Positions 1-8,962 of a stretch of 64,000 bases of DNA are shown in pieces (positions within the stretch are counted from its first letter, which is position 1; the number at the start of each line of letters is the position of its first letter). Location of the stretch: the NCBI RefSeq assembly GCF_965276875.1, contig NZ_OZ255701.1, forward strand, positions 1,736,001-1,800,000. Reading direction: 5' to 3'. Source of the stretch: Lichenicoccus sp965276875 (GTDB lineage: Bacteria > Pseudomonadota > Alphaproteobacteria > Acetobacterales > Acetobacteraceae). Under the pieces are notes generated by a model, which did not search any database, had not been told where the DNA came from, and worked only from the letters and a program-made list of their open reading frames with translations. The translations under genes were made by a program, and so were the position numbers.

Positions 1-851
1 ATCTGCCCCTGGTTCATGAAACCGCTGAACGCGGCGGCACTCACCGCCTCGTCGAGATCGGCGTCGTCGAGCACGACGAACGGCGCCTTGCCGCCAAGTT
101 CCAGCAGCACGGGCTTGAGATGCCTGGCCGCGATCTCGGCGATGGTCCGGCCGACACGCGTCGAGCCGGTGAAATTGACCCGTCGCACGACTGGCTGGCT
201 GATCAGGGTCTCGACGATCTTCGCCGCGTCCTCGGGGGCGTTGCTGATGACGTTGACGATGCCGCCGCCGAGGCCGGCCTCGCGCAGCACCGTGCCGATC
301 AGCCCATGCGTGGCCGGGCAGATCTCGGAGGCCTTGAGCACGACCGTGTTGCCGCAGGCCAGCGGCATTGCAAGGGCGCGTACGCCGAGAATGACTGGGG
401 CGTTCCAGGGGGCGATGCCGAGCACCACGCCCACCGGCTGGCGCAACGCCATCGCGATCAGGCCCGGACGATCGGACGGGATGACCTCGCCACCGATCTG
501 CGTGACCATGGAAGCAGCTTCGCGCAGCATGTTGGCCGCAAGCTGCACGTTGAAATGCGCCCAGCCACGGGTGGCGCCGGTCTCCTCGGCCATGGTCTCG
601 ACGAAGTCGTCGACCCGTTGCTCCAGCAGCGATGCGGCGAGCGACAGCTTCGCGCGGCGTTCGCCCGGTCCAACTTCCGACCAGGCCGCGAACGCCGCTG
701 CTGCCGCCGCGACGGCGGCTTTCGCGTCATCCGGGCTCGCCGCCACGGCGCGGCTGGCCACCGCGCCGGTCAGTGGGTTGGCGCGTTCGAAGGTGGCGCC
801 GCTCGATGACGGACGATCGTCGTCGCCGATCAGTAGACTCGTGTTTCGCAA
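1..851 (-). CDS. Aldehyde dehydrogenase, vanillin/benzaldehyde type (3' end cut by window edge)
   Basis: NAD(P)-dependent aldehyde dehydrogenase that probably oxidises an aromatic aldehyde to the acid feeding the protocatechuate route next to it. The 283 visible residues hold the catalytic Asn in APWNAP (about residue 150), the NFTGSTRVGR cofactor segment (226-235) and the general-base Glu in LELGGK (251). The window stops at FMNQGQ, just before the expected catalytic Cys. The start is TTG with GGAGGAG about 9 bases upstream; translation from there gives the N-terminus typical of vanillin and salicylaldehyde dehydrogenases. It diverges from the AraC gene at 970. Family is certain; the aromatic substrate is inferred from similarity and context. 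Confidence 0.88.
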   Translation of the reverse strand, partial: MRNTSLLIGDDDRPSSSGATFERANPLTGAVASRAVAASPDDAKAAVAAAAAAFAAWSEVGPGERRAKLSLAASLLEQRVDDFVETMAEETGATRGWAHFNVQLAANMLREAASMVTQIGGEVIPSDRPGLIAMALRQPVGVVLGIAPWNAPVILGVRALAMPLACGNTVVLKASEICPATHGLIGTVLREAGLGGGIVNVISNAPEDAAKIVETLISQPVVRRVNFTGSTRVGRTIAEIAARHLKPVLLELGGKAPFVVLDDADLDEAVSAAAFSGFMNQGQ

Positions 852-969
852 CGGTCTGTCTCCTCCCGTCCGGTACTTTGACCGGATTGGAGCCAATTAA
901 TGCCGGCTGGACAGGCAGACGGAATGCACTAGATTCAAAACGTCTTGCACTTTTCTCTGGTCACGGCTT

Positions 970-1836
970 GTGGACGCTGCCTCTGCCATCGTTGCCGAGC
1001 ACATGACCGCCGCCCTGTCGGTGCGGGTCTGGTGCTTCGTCCAGACTCCCGAGCCCGCCTGCCACGCCGTGCTGCTCGTCAAAGGCCGCGCCGTGCTCTG
1101 CGGACCGAACGAGGACGACCGCACGCTGCCGGCGCCGGCGCTGGTATGGCTGCCGCCTGCGGCACGCGGCAGTCTTCGGCTCGGCGCCGGCGGCGAAGGC
1201 TACAGCGCGCGGATCAGCGCCGCCTTCGTCCAACGCGTCGCCTCGGACCCGATGCTCGCCGCCCACCGGCAACCCTCGCTCAAGCGCACCACCATCATCG
1301 GGGCGGAGTTGCTGACAACCAGGCTGCCGATGCTGCTGCCCTGCTTCGAGGCGCTGGTGGAGGAATCACGAGAGATCAAGGCAGGGGCCGGCGCCGCGAT
1401 GGGTCTGCAGCTCGGATTGCTGATCCTGCAGCTCTGGCGCTGGACCGACACGCAGGACGCGCAGGGCGGTTCCGGCCACACCATGCTGCAGCGCTTCGGC
1501 CGGCTGATCGAGGTGCACTATCGCGATCATCTTCGCGTCTCCGATTACGCCGAGCGGCTCGGCGTCAGTACCGCCCACCTGCACGAGACCTGCCTACGGT
1601 TGGGCGGGCAGACCCCCCTCAACCTGGTGCATGCGCGCCTGCTTGAGGAAGCGCGCGCGGCGCTGCGGCAGGGCGCGATGTCGGTCGAGCAGGTCGGCTA
1701 CGGCCTGGGATTTCGCGACCCCGGCTATTTCAACAGGTTCTTCAAGCGTCTGACCGGCGAGTCACCGGGCAGCTTCCAGCGCCGCAGCGCCGACCGGCTC
1801 AAGCCCGCGCCGGCGACCTTCGCGGCGTGGCCGTAG
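970..1836 (+). CDS. AraC-family transcriptional regulator
   Basis: A 288-residue regulator with an N-terminal sensing region and a C-terminal double helix-turn-helix of the AraC/XylS type. The second helix-turn-helix and signature run through YGLGFRDPGYFNRFFKRLTG near residues 245-265. The GTG at 970 is used here; an in-frame ATG at 1003 is an alternative start. It is divergent from the aldehyde dehydrogenase gene and so is a likely regulator of it. Its last 38 bases overlap convergently with the next AraC gene. The effector is unknown; an aromatic aldehyde or acid is a guess from position. Confidence 0.85.
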   Translation: MDAASAIVAEHMTAALSVRVWCFVQTPEPACHAVLLVKGRAVLCGPNEDDRTLPAPALVWLPPAARGSLRLGAGGEGYSARISAAFVQRVASDPMLAAHRQPSLKRTTIIGAELLTTRLPMLLPCFEALVEESREIKAGAGAAMGLQLGLLILQLWRWTDTQDAQGGSGHTMLQRFGRLIEVHYRDHLRVSDYAERLGVSTAHLHETCLRLGGQTPLNLVHARLLEEARAALRQGAMSVEQVGYGLGFRDPGYFNRFFKRLTGESPGSFQRRSADRLKPAPATFAAWP

Positions 1837-2731
1837 ATATCGGGGGCTCGCCGCGACGCAGTCGGAACCGATTGGGCGATTGTCCCGCCTGGACGGTAAA
1901 GAAGCGGGTGAAATAGGCGGCATCCTCGAAGCCGAGCGAGGCGGCCACCTCGGCGACAGTCATGTTGGTGTAGAGCAACGAACGCTGCGCTTCGAGAAAA
2001 CGCCGATCCTGGATGATCCTGGCCGGCGGGCAACCGGCGACCCGCGCGCAGGCGCGACGCAGGGTGGCGGCGGTCATGCACAGGAGCGCTGCATACTCGT
2101 CGACCGCCATGGTAGTACGGTAGTGCGCTTCGACCGCCTCGCGGAACCTGGCGACGCGCCGGGCTGCCTGGGTCGGGCGGGCGGCCGCCTCCTGCGTGCG
2201 CGCCCGCAGCCGCAGCGCCGCGACCAGCACCATCAGCAGATAGGCATCGACGGCAGCCGCATGGCCCGGCGCCGACCAGACCAGCTCGCGCGCGAGATCC
2301 ACGAGCCGGCCGGCGATTCCCCCCGAGTCTGCCACCGGCAGGCAGGCAGGACGCTCGAACAGCACACCGAAGGCGGGCTCGCGGCCGAGCAGGTCGTGCA
2401 GGTAGGAATCCGCAAGTGTCAGCACCTGCCCGCGCGTCTCTGGCTCCCAGCCGAAGCCGTGCACGGTTCGCGCCGGCATGGTGAGCAGGCAGGGTGCCAG
2501 GAACTGCGTCGTCATGCCGTCCGTCTCCATCCGCCCGCTGCCGTGGGTGATCAGGAACAGATGGTGCAGCTCGGCATGCGCGTGCGGGCGGATCCGCCAG
2601 TTGGTCGGCCGGCTGCGGGCTTCGAGCGATTCGATGTGCAGGAACCGTGGGCCGACGCTGCGACGCGGTTCGCCATACAGGAAAAATGACGGCACGGCTG
2701 CGCGCTGCTGCAAGGCGGGCTTCCTCGCCAT
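1799..2731 (-). CDS. AraC-family regulator, probable PobR-type activator of pobA
   Basis: A 310-residue AraC-type regulator. The N-terminal half carries a cupin-like segment with HAHAELHHLFLITHGSG, and the C-terminal DNA-binding domain ends with ASLGFEDAAYFTRFFTVQAG. The ATG at 2731 (MARKPALQQR) is preferred over upstream in-frame starts because it gives the family's usual N-terminus. It is transcribed divergently from pobA with 74 bases between the starts, the arrangement of pobR-pobA in other proteobacteria, so 4-hydroxybenzoate-responsive activation of pobA is likely. The 3' ends of the two AraC genes overlap. Confidence 0.85.
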   Translation of the reverse strand: MARKPALQQRAAVPSFFLYGEPRRSVGPRFLHIESLEARSRPTNWRIRPHAHAELHHLFLITHGSGRMETDGMTTQFLAPCLLTMPARTVHGFGWEPETRGQVLTLADSYLHDLLGREPAFGVLFERPACLPVADSGGIAGRLVDLARELVWSAPGHAAAVDAYLLMVLVAALRLRARTQEAAARPTQAARRVARFREAVEAHYRTTMAVDEYAALLCMTAATLRRACARVAGCPPARIIQDRRFLEAQRSLLYTNMTVAEVAASLGFEDAAYFTRFFTVQAGQSPNRFRLRRGEPPISTATPRRSPARA

Positions 2732-2805
2732 CTTTGTTTGGAAAGTCCAACTTCCGGGCGACGCTGTCCATCGTTTTTCGCTGGGCCGCGCGGCATTGTT
2801 CGGCG

Positions 2806-3978
2806 ATGCGCACACAGATCGCCATCATCGGTGCCGGCCCCGCGGGCATGTTCCTCGCGCACCTGCTACGCGCCGGCGGGATCGACGCCGTCGCCCTCGA
2901 GCGTCGCGACCGTGCCTATATCGAGGGCCGGGTGCGCGCCGGGGTGCTCGAGCGCACCACCACCGACCTGATGGCGCGGCTCGGCATTGCGCAACGGCTG
3001 CGTCGGGAAGGCGTGATCCATACCGGCACCAACCTGTCCTGCGACGGCGCCATGTTCCGCATCGACATGGCGGATCTCACCGGCAGCGACGGCGTCACCG
3101 TGTATGGCCAGCAGGAGGTGATGCGCGATCTGTTCGACCATGCAGAGGCCTGCGGTCTGGAGATCGTCTTCGAGGCCAGCGACGTGGTTCTGCACGATAT
3201 CGACACGACGCCCTCAGTCACGTGGCAGGCCAACGGCCGGTACTTCCATCTCGACTGCGATTTCATCGTCGGGTGCGACGGCTTCCACGGAATCGCCCGC
3301 GGCACCATGCCGCAATCGGCGACGCGCAGCTTCGAACGGATCTATCCGTTCGGCTGGCTCGGCATCCTCGCCGACGTGCCGCCAGCCAATCACGAGCTCA
3401 TCTATGCCAATCACGAGCGCGGCTTTGCGCTTGCGAGTATGCGCTCGCCGACGCGCAGCCGCTATTATCTGCAATGCGACGTGGATGAGGACATCGCCGC
3501 GTGGCCGGACGAGCGCTTCTGGGACGAATTGTGCCTGCGGCTCGGCCCCGATGTCGGGCGGCAGCTCGTGCGCGGTCCCTCCTTCGAGAAGACGGTGGCG
3601 CCGCTGCGCAGCTTCGTCATCGAGCCGATGCGGCACGGGCGGCTGTTCCTGGCCGGCGACGCGGCGCATATTGTGCCGCCGACCGGCGCCAAGGGCATGA
3701 ACCTCGCCGTGTCGGACGTGATCATGCTCGCCGAAGCGCTCGGCCTGTTCTATCACGAGAACGATCCGGGTGGCATCGATGGCTATTCCGCGCGTGCCCT
3801 CGATCGCGTCTGGAAGGTTGAACGGTTCTCCTGGTGGTTCACCTCCATTACCCATCGCTTCCCGACGACCTGCGGCTTCGACCGGAGGATGCAGATGGCG
3901 GAACTCGCCTATCTGCGCACCTCGCGCGCGGCACAGACGTCACTCGCCGAAAACTATGTCGGCTTGCCGTTGAACTAG
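2806..3978 (+). CDS. pobA: 4-hydroxybenzoate 3-monooxygenase
   Basis: Flavoprotein hydroxylase converting 4-hydroxybenzoate to protocatechuate with NAD(P)H and O2. It has 390 residues against about 394 in Pseudomonas. The FAD-binding GAGPAG is near residues 9-14, GRVRAGVLE follows, the substrate-binding Ser and Arg lie in SRSRYYLQ, and the second FAD motif is LFLAGDAAHIVPPTGAKGMN. The ATG at 2806 places the dinucleotide-binding strand at the very N-terminus, so upstream in-frame starts are rejected. It is the first gene of pobA-pcaH-pcaG-pcaBD-pcaC, with 3 bases to pcaH. Confidence 0.96.
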   Translation: MRTQIAIIGAGPAGMFLAHLLRAGGIDAVALERRDRAYIEGRVRAGVLERTTTDLMARLGIAQRLRREGVIHTGTNLSCDGAMFRIDMADLTGSDGVTVYGQQEVMRDLFDHAEACGLEIVFEASDVVLHDIDTTPSVTWQANGRYFHLDCDFIVGCDGFHGIARGTMPQSATRSFERIYPFGWLGILADVPPANHELIYANHERGFALASMRSPTRSRYYLQCDVDEDIAAWPDERFWDELCLRLGPDVGRQLVRGPSFEKTVAPLRSFVIEPMRHGRLFLAGDAAHIVPPTGAKGMNLAVSDVIMLAEALGLFYHENDPGGIDGYSARALDRVWKVERFSWWFTSITHRFPTTCGFDRRMQMAELAYLRTSRAAQTSLAENYVGLPLN

Positions 3979-3981
3979 ACC

Positions 3982-4677
3982 ATGGAACAGGATTTCTTCC
4001 GCCGCGAGGACCAGGGGCAGCCGCCATCGCTGTCGCCCGCCTATGCCTCGACCCTCCTGCGCGCGCCGCTGCATGCACTCATCCGCATCCCGCAAACGCC
4101 GACGGAAACCACCGGGCCCACCGACTGGGCGGCGCTGATGGGTCAGGCGATGGCCGACCTGACCGCCCAGCATGGTGGCGCGCCCATCGGCCAGCGTATC
4201 GTGATCGGCGGCCGGGTGCGCGACGAGGACGGACGGCCGGTGCCGCATACCGTCATCGAGATCTGGCAGGCCAACGCCGCCGGTCGCTATCTCCACCATC
4301 GCGATCAGTGGGACGCGCCGCTGGATCCGAACTTCACCGGCATGGGCCGCGTCGTCACCGACGCAGACGGCGGCTACCGCTTCACCACGGTCAGGCCGGG
4401 CGCCTATCCCTGGCGCAACCACCACAATGCCTGGCGCCCATCACACATCCATCTCTCCTTGCTCGGGCCGGCGTTTGCGACGCGGCTGATCACGCAGATG
4501 TATTTCCCGGACGACCCGCTGATCGAGATGGATCCGATCGCCTGCGCGGTGCCGGCAGCGTTCCGCGGGCGGATGGTGGCACGTGTCGATCTCGCGCTGA
4601 CGCAACCGGCCTGGGCGCTCGGCTACCGGTTCGATATCGTGCTGCGTGGGCGCGCCGCCACGCCGTTCGAGGACTGA
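3982..4677 (+). CDS. pcaH: Protocatechuate 3,4-dioxygenase beta subunit
   Basis: Iron-bearing subunit of the intradiol dioxygenase that cleaves protocatechuate to 3-carboxy-cis,cis-muconate. All four ferric ligands known from the Pseudomonas enzyme are present: Tyr in AGRYLHH, Tyr in GAYPWRN, and both His in RPSHIHLSL. The 231-residue length is normal, and the C-terminal YRFDIVLRGRA is typical of the beta chain. It lies 3 bases after pobA and 2 before pcaG, so it is co-transcribed with both. Confidence 0.96.
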   Translation: MEQDFFRREDQGQPPSLSPAYASTLLRAPLHALIRIPQTPTETTGPTDWAALMGQAMADLTAQHGGAPIGQRIVIGGRVRDEDGRPVPHTVIEIWQANAAGRYLHHRDQWDAPLDPNFTGMGRVVTDADGGYRFTTVRPGAYPWRNHHNAWRPSHIHLSLLGPAFATRLITQMYFPDDPLIEMDPIACAVPAAFRGRMVARVDLALTQPAWALGYRFDIVLRGRAATPFED

Positions 4678-4679
4678 GC

Positions 4680-5234
4680 ATGCAGGACGACCTGGGCCAG
4701 ACTCCATTCGAGCAGACGCCATGGCAGACCACGGGTCCCTTCTTTCATTTTGCGCTGCCCTGGAAGGGTGGCGGCGACCTGGTGAGCGGGCCGGGGCTGG
4801 ACCATCCGGCGATCGAAGTCGGCGGCCGCGTATTTGACGGCGCCGGCACGCCGGTGCCGGACGCACTGATCGAGACCTGGCAGGCGGATCCGGACGGCCG
4901 CATGGCGCCGCCCGGCTTTGTCGGCTTCGGGCGCACCTGCACCGACGAGCACGGCGACTGGCGTGTACACACGCTCCGGCCCGGCTCCGCGGCCGGACCC
5001 AACGGCCGGCCGCAGGCGCCGCATATCGCCATCGGCGTGCTCGGCCGCGGGCTGAACAAGCGTCTGGTGACCCGTGCCTATTTCGCCGACGCCCCGGAAA
5101 ACGCGGACGACGCGATCCTGGCCCTGGTGCCTCCGGCGCGTCGCGGCACGCTGCTAGCGCGCCTCGAAGGCAGCCTCTGGCGCTTCAACATCGTGCTGCA
5201 GGGTGAGCGCGAGACCGTGTTCTTCGACATCTAG
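4680..5234 (+). CDS. pcaG: Protocatechuate 3,4-dioxygenase alpha subunit
   Basis: Non-catalytic alpha chain partnering PcaH, 184 residues. It keeps the intradiol fold (IEVGGRVFDGAGTPVPDALIETWQ split around residues 47-70) but lacks the iron-ligand His pair, as alpha chains do. The N-terminal TPWQTTGPFFHFALPW is characteristic. The ATG at 4680 follows the pcaH stop by 2 bases. The frame stays open far upstream through pcaH, but that part is only a shadow of pcaH. Confidence 0.95.
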   Translation: MQDDLGQTPFEQTPWQTTGPFFHFALPWKGGGDLVSGPGLDHPAIEVGGRVFDGAGTPVPDALIETWQADPDGRMAPPGFVGFGRTCTDEHGDWRVHTLRPGSAAGPNGRPQAPHIAIGVLGRGLNKRLVTRAYFADAPENADDAILALVPPARRGTLLARLEGSLWRFNIVLQGERETVFFDI

Positions 5235-5246
5235 CGGCCGGTCGGC

Positions 5247-7172
5247 ATGAGCACCCTGCTCCGCGATCGCGCCGCCGCCAGCGTGGCGATGCTGGAGATA
5301 TTCTCCGATCGCGCGCTGCTCGACGCGGCGATGCGGTTTGAGTCCGCCCTGGCCGGCGCGTTGGCCGCAGCCGGGCTGATCCCGGCCGATGCAGCCACGC
5401 GACTCCGCGCGCTCTGCGCGTCTCCCGGCATCGAGATCGAGGCGCTGGCGACTGCGGCGGCGCATGCCGGCACGCTGGCGATCCCGCTGGTGGCACATCT
5501 GCGCGCACTTGCGGGCGACGATGCCGGCTTTGTCCACTTGGGCAGCACCAGCCAGGACCTCGCCGACACCGCCCTGATGCTGCAGGCGAGCGCCGGCATC
5601 GACCTCATCGCGCGCGATCTCGCACGGCTCTCGGATGCGCTCGCGGCGCACGCGCGCCGCCATGACGGGCAACTCATGACCGGCCGGACGCTGCTGCAGG
5701 CAGCACTCCCGGTCACGTTCGGACTGAAGGCGGCGCAATGGATGTGCGGCCTCGATCAGGCGCTCGCCCGGCTGCGGCGCGAGGCGTGCTGCGCGCTCGC
5801 CGTGCAGTTCGGCGGCGCCGCCGGGACCCGCGCCGGCCTCGCCGGCCATGGCGCCGCCATTGCCGCGACCATTGCCGTCGAACTCGGGCTGGCCTCCCCG
5901 GCGCTGCCCTGGCACGGCCGCCGCGACGGCATCGCCGGTCTTGCGGTGTCGCTCGCGATCGTGGTCGGCGCCGTCGGCAAGGTCGCGCGCGATATCGCCC
6001 TGCTGGCCCAAGGCGAGGTTGCCGAAGCCTTCGAGCCGCGCACACCCGGTCGCGGCGGCTCGTCGGCGTTGGCCCACAAACGCAATCCCACCGGCTGCCA
6101 GGTGGCGCTGTCGGCGGCGGTGCGCGCGCCCGGGCTCGCCGCCGGCATCATGGGGGGGATGAGCCAGGAGCACGAACGCGGGCTCGGCGGCTGGCAGGCG
6201 GAGGCACCGATCCTCGCCGACCTGTTCTGCCTCGCACATGGCGCGATTGCGGCGATGCTGCCGGTCATCGAGGGGCTCGAAGTCGACCCGGCGCGCATGC
6301 AAGCCAACCTCGCCGCCGCAGGTGTCGGCGTCGATGCGGGCGAGAGCGAGGCTCTCGTCGCGGCGGCCTTGTACCGCCGCGAACATATCGAGGTGCGCAC
6401 CGATGACGGAGCCGTGCTGCGGGCGCGCCTGGTCGGACCGACGGACGCGCCGCCCTTGTTGCTGCTGCACTCGCTCGGCTGCGACGGCACGCTCTGGACG
6501 CCGCAAATCCGCGCCCTCTCCCAAGATTTCCGGATGATCGTGCCCGACCTGCGCGGACATGGGGACACCTGCGCCCCTTCTGCCCCCGTTACACTGGGCC
6601 GGCTCGGCCGCGACGCGCTGGTAATCCTCGACCACGCCCGCGTGCGGCGCGCGCATGTCTGCGGCATCTCGCTCGGCGGTGCGATCGCGCAATGGCTGGC
6701 CATCGAGGCGCCCGAACGCGTCGACCGGCTGGTGCTCGCCAACACCGCGGCACGGATCGGTTCGCATGTTGCCTGGCAGGAGCGCGAGGCGCTCGTCCGG
6801 ACGCAGGGCATGGCGGCCGTGGCGCCGGCTGTGATCGGGCGGTTCTTCGGCCCCGATTTCCGCAAGGCGCACCCAGACGTCGCGTCGGAGTTTCTGCGCC
6901 GCCTGGTCTCCATGCCGGCGGACGGCTACGCAGCCTGCTGCGCGGCGCTGCGCGACGCCGACCTCACCGCGCGCCTGGGCGCGATCGCGAGCCCGACACT
7001 GGTGATCGGCGGCAGTCACGACGAGTCCACGCCCCCGGCCCTGGCTGAGGCCCTTGCCGCGGGCATTGCCGGCGCCCGGCTGCTGATCATCGATGCCGCG
7101 CACCTGTCGAACCTTGAATGTCCCGCCGTCTTCAACGACGCATTGCGGGAACACCTGCTGGAGCACCTCTGA
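5247..7172 (+). CDS. Fused 3-carboxy-cis,cis-muconate cycloisomerase / 3-oxoadipate enol-lactonase (PcaB-PcaD)
   Basis: One 641-residue frame joins two consecutive steps of the beta-ketoadipate pathway. Residues 1 to about 375 are a PcaB-type member of the fumarase/argininosuccinase superfamily, with the signature GSSALAHKRNP at 271-281. Residues from about 380 are an alpha/beta hydrolase of the PcaD type, with nucleophile Ser475 (CGISLGG), Asp592 (GGSHDES) and His619 (DAAHLSN). Both halves keep their key residues, so the protein is probably bifunctional. The PcaB half is short, like the compact alphaproteobacterial enzymes. Its stop overlaps the pcaC start (TGATG). The product is 3-oxoadipate, counting spontaneous or PcaC-catalysed decarboxylation in between. 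Confidence 0.93.
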   Translation: MSTLLRDRAAASVAMLEIFSDRALLDAAMRFESALAGALAAAGLIPADAATRLRALCASPGIEIEALATAAAHAGTLAIPLVAHLRALAGDDAGFVHLGSTSQDLADTALMLQASAGIDLIARDLARLSDALAAHARRHDGQLMTGRTLLQAALPVTFGLKAAQWMCGLDQALARLRREACCALAVQFGGAAGTRAGLAGHGAAIAATIAVELGLASPALPWHGRRDGIAGLAVSLAIVVGAVGKVARDIALLAQGEVAEAFEPRTPGRGGSSALAHKRNPTGCQVALSAAVRAPGLAAGIMGGMSQEHERGLGGWQAEAPILADLFCLAHGAIAAMLPVIEGLEVDPARMQANLAAAGVGVDAGESEALVAAALYRREHIEVRTDDGAVLRARLVGPTDAPPLLLLHSLGCDGTLWTPQIRALSQDFRMIVPDLRGHGDTCAPSAPVTLGRLGRDALVILDHARVRRAHVCGISLGGAIAQWLAIEAPERVDRLVLANTAARIGSHVAWQEREALVRTQGMAAVAPAVIGRFFGPDFRKAHPDVASEFLRRLVSMPADGYAACCAALRDADLTARLGAIASPTLVIGGSHDESTPPALAEALAAGIAGARLLIIDAAHLSNLECPAVFNDALREHLLEHL

Positions 7173-7549
7173 TGGAGGACGCCGAGAGACATGCGCTGGG
7201 CATGCAGACCCGCCGTGACGTGCTGGGCGATGCCCATGTCGAGCGCGCGACTGCCCGCACGACCGAATTCACCGCCGACTTCCAGGACCTGATCACGCGT
7301 GTCGCCTGGGGCGAGATCTGGACGCGCCCCGGTCTCGACCAGGTCACGCGCCGGCTGCTGACGATGGCCATGCTGATCGCGCTTAACCGCGAGGACGAAT
7401 TCAGGATGCATGTCCGCGCCGCGCTGGCGCACGGCATGGGCGCCGCCATGCTCAAGGAAATGATCCTGCAAAGCGCAGTCTATTGCGGCATACCGGCAGC
7501 CAACGGCGCCTTCGCCGCCGCCGCCGCGATCCTGGAAGAGCCAAGTTGA
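7172..7549 (+). CDS. pcaC: 4-carboxymuconolactone decarboxylase
   Basis: Decarboxylates 4-carboxymuconolactone to 3-oxoadipate enol-lactone, the substrate of the PcaD half encoded just upstream. It has 125 residues, normal for PcaC. Family features include RRLLTMAMLIALNREDEF, HVRAAL and the C-terminal ILQSAVYCGIPAANGAF. The ATG overlaps the stop of the fused gene, so translation is coupled. It is the last gene of the operon; no 3-oxoadipate CoA-transferase or thiolase genes follow. Confidence 0.95.
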   Translation: MEDAERHALGMQTRRDVLGDAHVERATARTTEFTADFQDLITRVAWGEIWTRPGLDQVTRRLLTMAMLIALNREDEFRMHVRAALAHGMGAAMLKEMILQSAVYCGIPAANGAFAAAAAILEEPS

Positions 7550-7803
7550 AGACCTGCCCTCCGAGAAGCCGCCTATGGTCCAGGCCCGCGGCACCTCTCG
7601 CTCGGTCGACGAGACCAGCATCAAGGAGGCCGGCTGTGCGCATAAGGGCGAACATGACGCGCCTGCTGTGATAGAACATGGTCAGATACGCTTCCAGGCA
7701 TTTTCGATGACGTGGATGAAGCGGCCAAAGAAACCGCCCTGCTCGCGGCTGAGGCAGATGCCGGTCTGCTGGTTCCACACGAGGCCGTCGTGGCCTGGTA
7801 ATA
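7550..7803. other. Flank of the IS630 element with a remnant gene end on the minus strand
   Basis: No complete gene is visible. On the minus strand, an open frame entering from the IS left end encodes about 40 residues including GHDGLVWNQQTGICLSREQG and then GGFFGRFIHVIENAWKRI before a TGA at 7682-7684. It reads like a genuine protein C-terminus, but I cannot assign the family. Removing the IS does not restore the frame: the right flank gives a stop in that frame. The rest of the gene was therefore lost by deletion or rearrangement, not merely interrupted. Confidence 0.4.
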
Positions 7804-7898
7804 CCAATCGTCCTGGTGCCTGACTCGCAGGGATTCCCAAGAGGCGCGAGGTCTGATTCTCTGATGCTGCCGCCGGTTCGCGGCTTTGGAGGTTCAAT

Positions 7899-8962
7899 AT
7901 GGCGGTAGCAATTACCCGAATGGAGTATGACGCGGCTGGGCTACGTGATTTGGCGGTCAGGAGCCGGGATGCGGCGCAGAGCCGACGGCTTTTGGCCATC
8001 GCCATGGTGCTGGATGGCGGCAGTCGCGAGCATGCCGCCCGGCAAGCTGGCATGGATCGGCAAACGCTACGTGACTGGGTGCATCGCTTTAACGAGCTCG
8101 GCGTGGACGGCCTGATATCACGCTGTGCTCCGGGCCCGGCACCGAAGCTGACGGCGGCGCAGATGGAGGAGCTGCGAGCGCTGGTGCTCGCGGGTCCAGA
8201 TCCCGAGCTCCACCATGTGGTGCGCTGGCGTTGTGCCGACTTGCGTGACGAAGTTGCCCGCCGCTTTGGGGTCGTCGTTCAGGAACGTGCCGTCGGAAAA
8301 TGGTTACGCAAGCTTGGGCTAACCCGCCTGCAACCGCGTCCCTATCACCCGAAAAAGGACCCAGCAGCCGAGGAGGCTTTTAAAAAAACTTCTGTTCCTT
8401 GCTGAAGCAAGCGCTGCTCGGCACGGCCATAGGTATGCCGGTTGAAATTTGGTGGCAAGATGAAGCTCGGGTCGGCCAGCAGGGCACGCACGCTTATGTC
8501 TGGGCGCCAGTCGGCGCACGGCCTCTAATGGTGCGCGATAACCGCCACGACTCAGCGTACATCTTCGGCGCAATCTGTCCACAGCGCGGTGCTGGGGCTG
8601 CGATGATCACACCCGCAGCGAACACAGAAATGATGAACCTGCACTTGGCTGAAATCAGCACGCAGGTGGCACCTGGCGCTGTTGCAGTGCTCCTTTGCGA
8701 CCGCGCGGGCTGGCACCAGCCGGGCGCTGACCTACAGGTTCCCGACAACATCAGGCTGCTTCATCTGCCGCCCTACAGCCCCGAGCTAAACCCAATGGAG
8801 AATGTCTGGGACTACCTGCGGCAAAACAAGCTCTGCGCCACCGTCTGGGGTAGCTATGCCGACATTGTTGAGGCCTGTCGGGTGGCATGGAATTGGTTGA
8901 TCGCCGATCCGACACGTATCCAGTCAATCGGGACACGGCATTGGGCAGAGGTCAATGTCTAG
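7899..8962 (+). CDS. IS630-family transposase, made by -1 frameshifting
   Basis: DDE transposase in two overlapping frames. The first part (7899-8405) has the N-terminal helix-turn-helix, with ARQAGMDRQTLRDWVHRFNE, followed by winged-helix segments. The second part carries the catalytic triad: Asp in WWQDEARVG, Asp in LLCDRAGWH and Glu in SPELNPMENVW. The shift is -1 at seven A's, 8382-8388, giving AFKK-NFCSLLKQ, which matches the uninterrupted sequence of close relatives. Such A-runs are used for programmed frameshifting or transcriptional slippage in this family, so the element is plausibly active rather than broken. Confidence 0.87.
8382..8388 (+). promoter_or_regulatory. A7 slippery site in the IS630 transposase
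   Basis: Seven consecutive A's where the upstream frame (…GCT TTT AAA AAA ACT) must move back one base to join the downstream frame. The upstream frame stops 15 bases later at TGA 8403-8405. Without a shift only the DNA-binding half would be made. Confidence 0.7.

Noticed and set aside
16..900. Long open frame on the plus strand over the start of the window
   Set aside because: The minus strand encodes a clear aldehyde dehydrogenase with catalytic motifs; the plus-strand frame is a high-GC shadow of it.
5154..7166. A 670-codon antisense frame under pcaBD
   Set aside because: Composition is of the shadow type (Arg, Gly and His rich) with no domain; the sense frame has both active sites.
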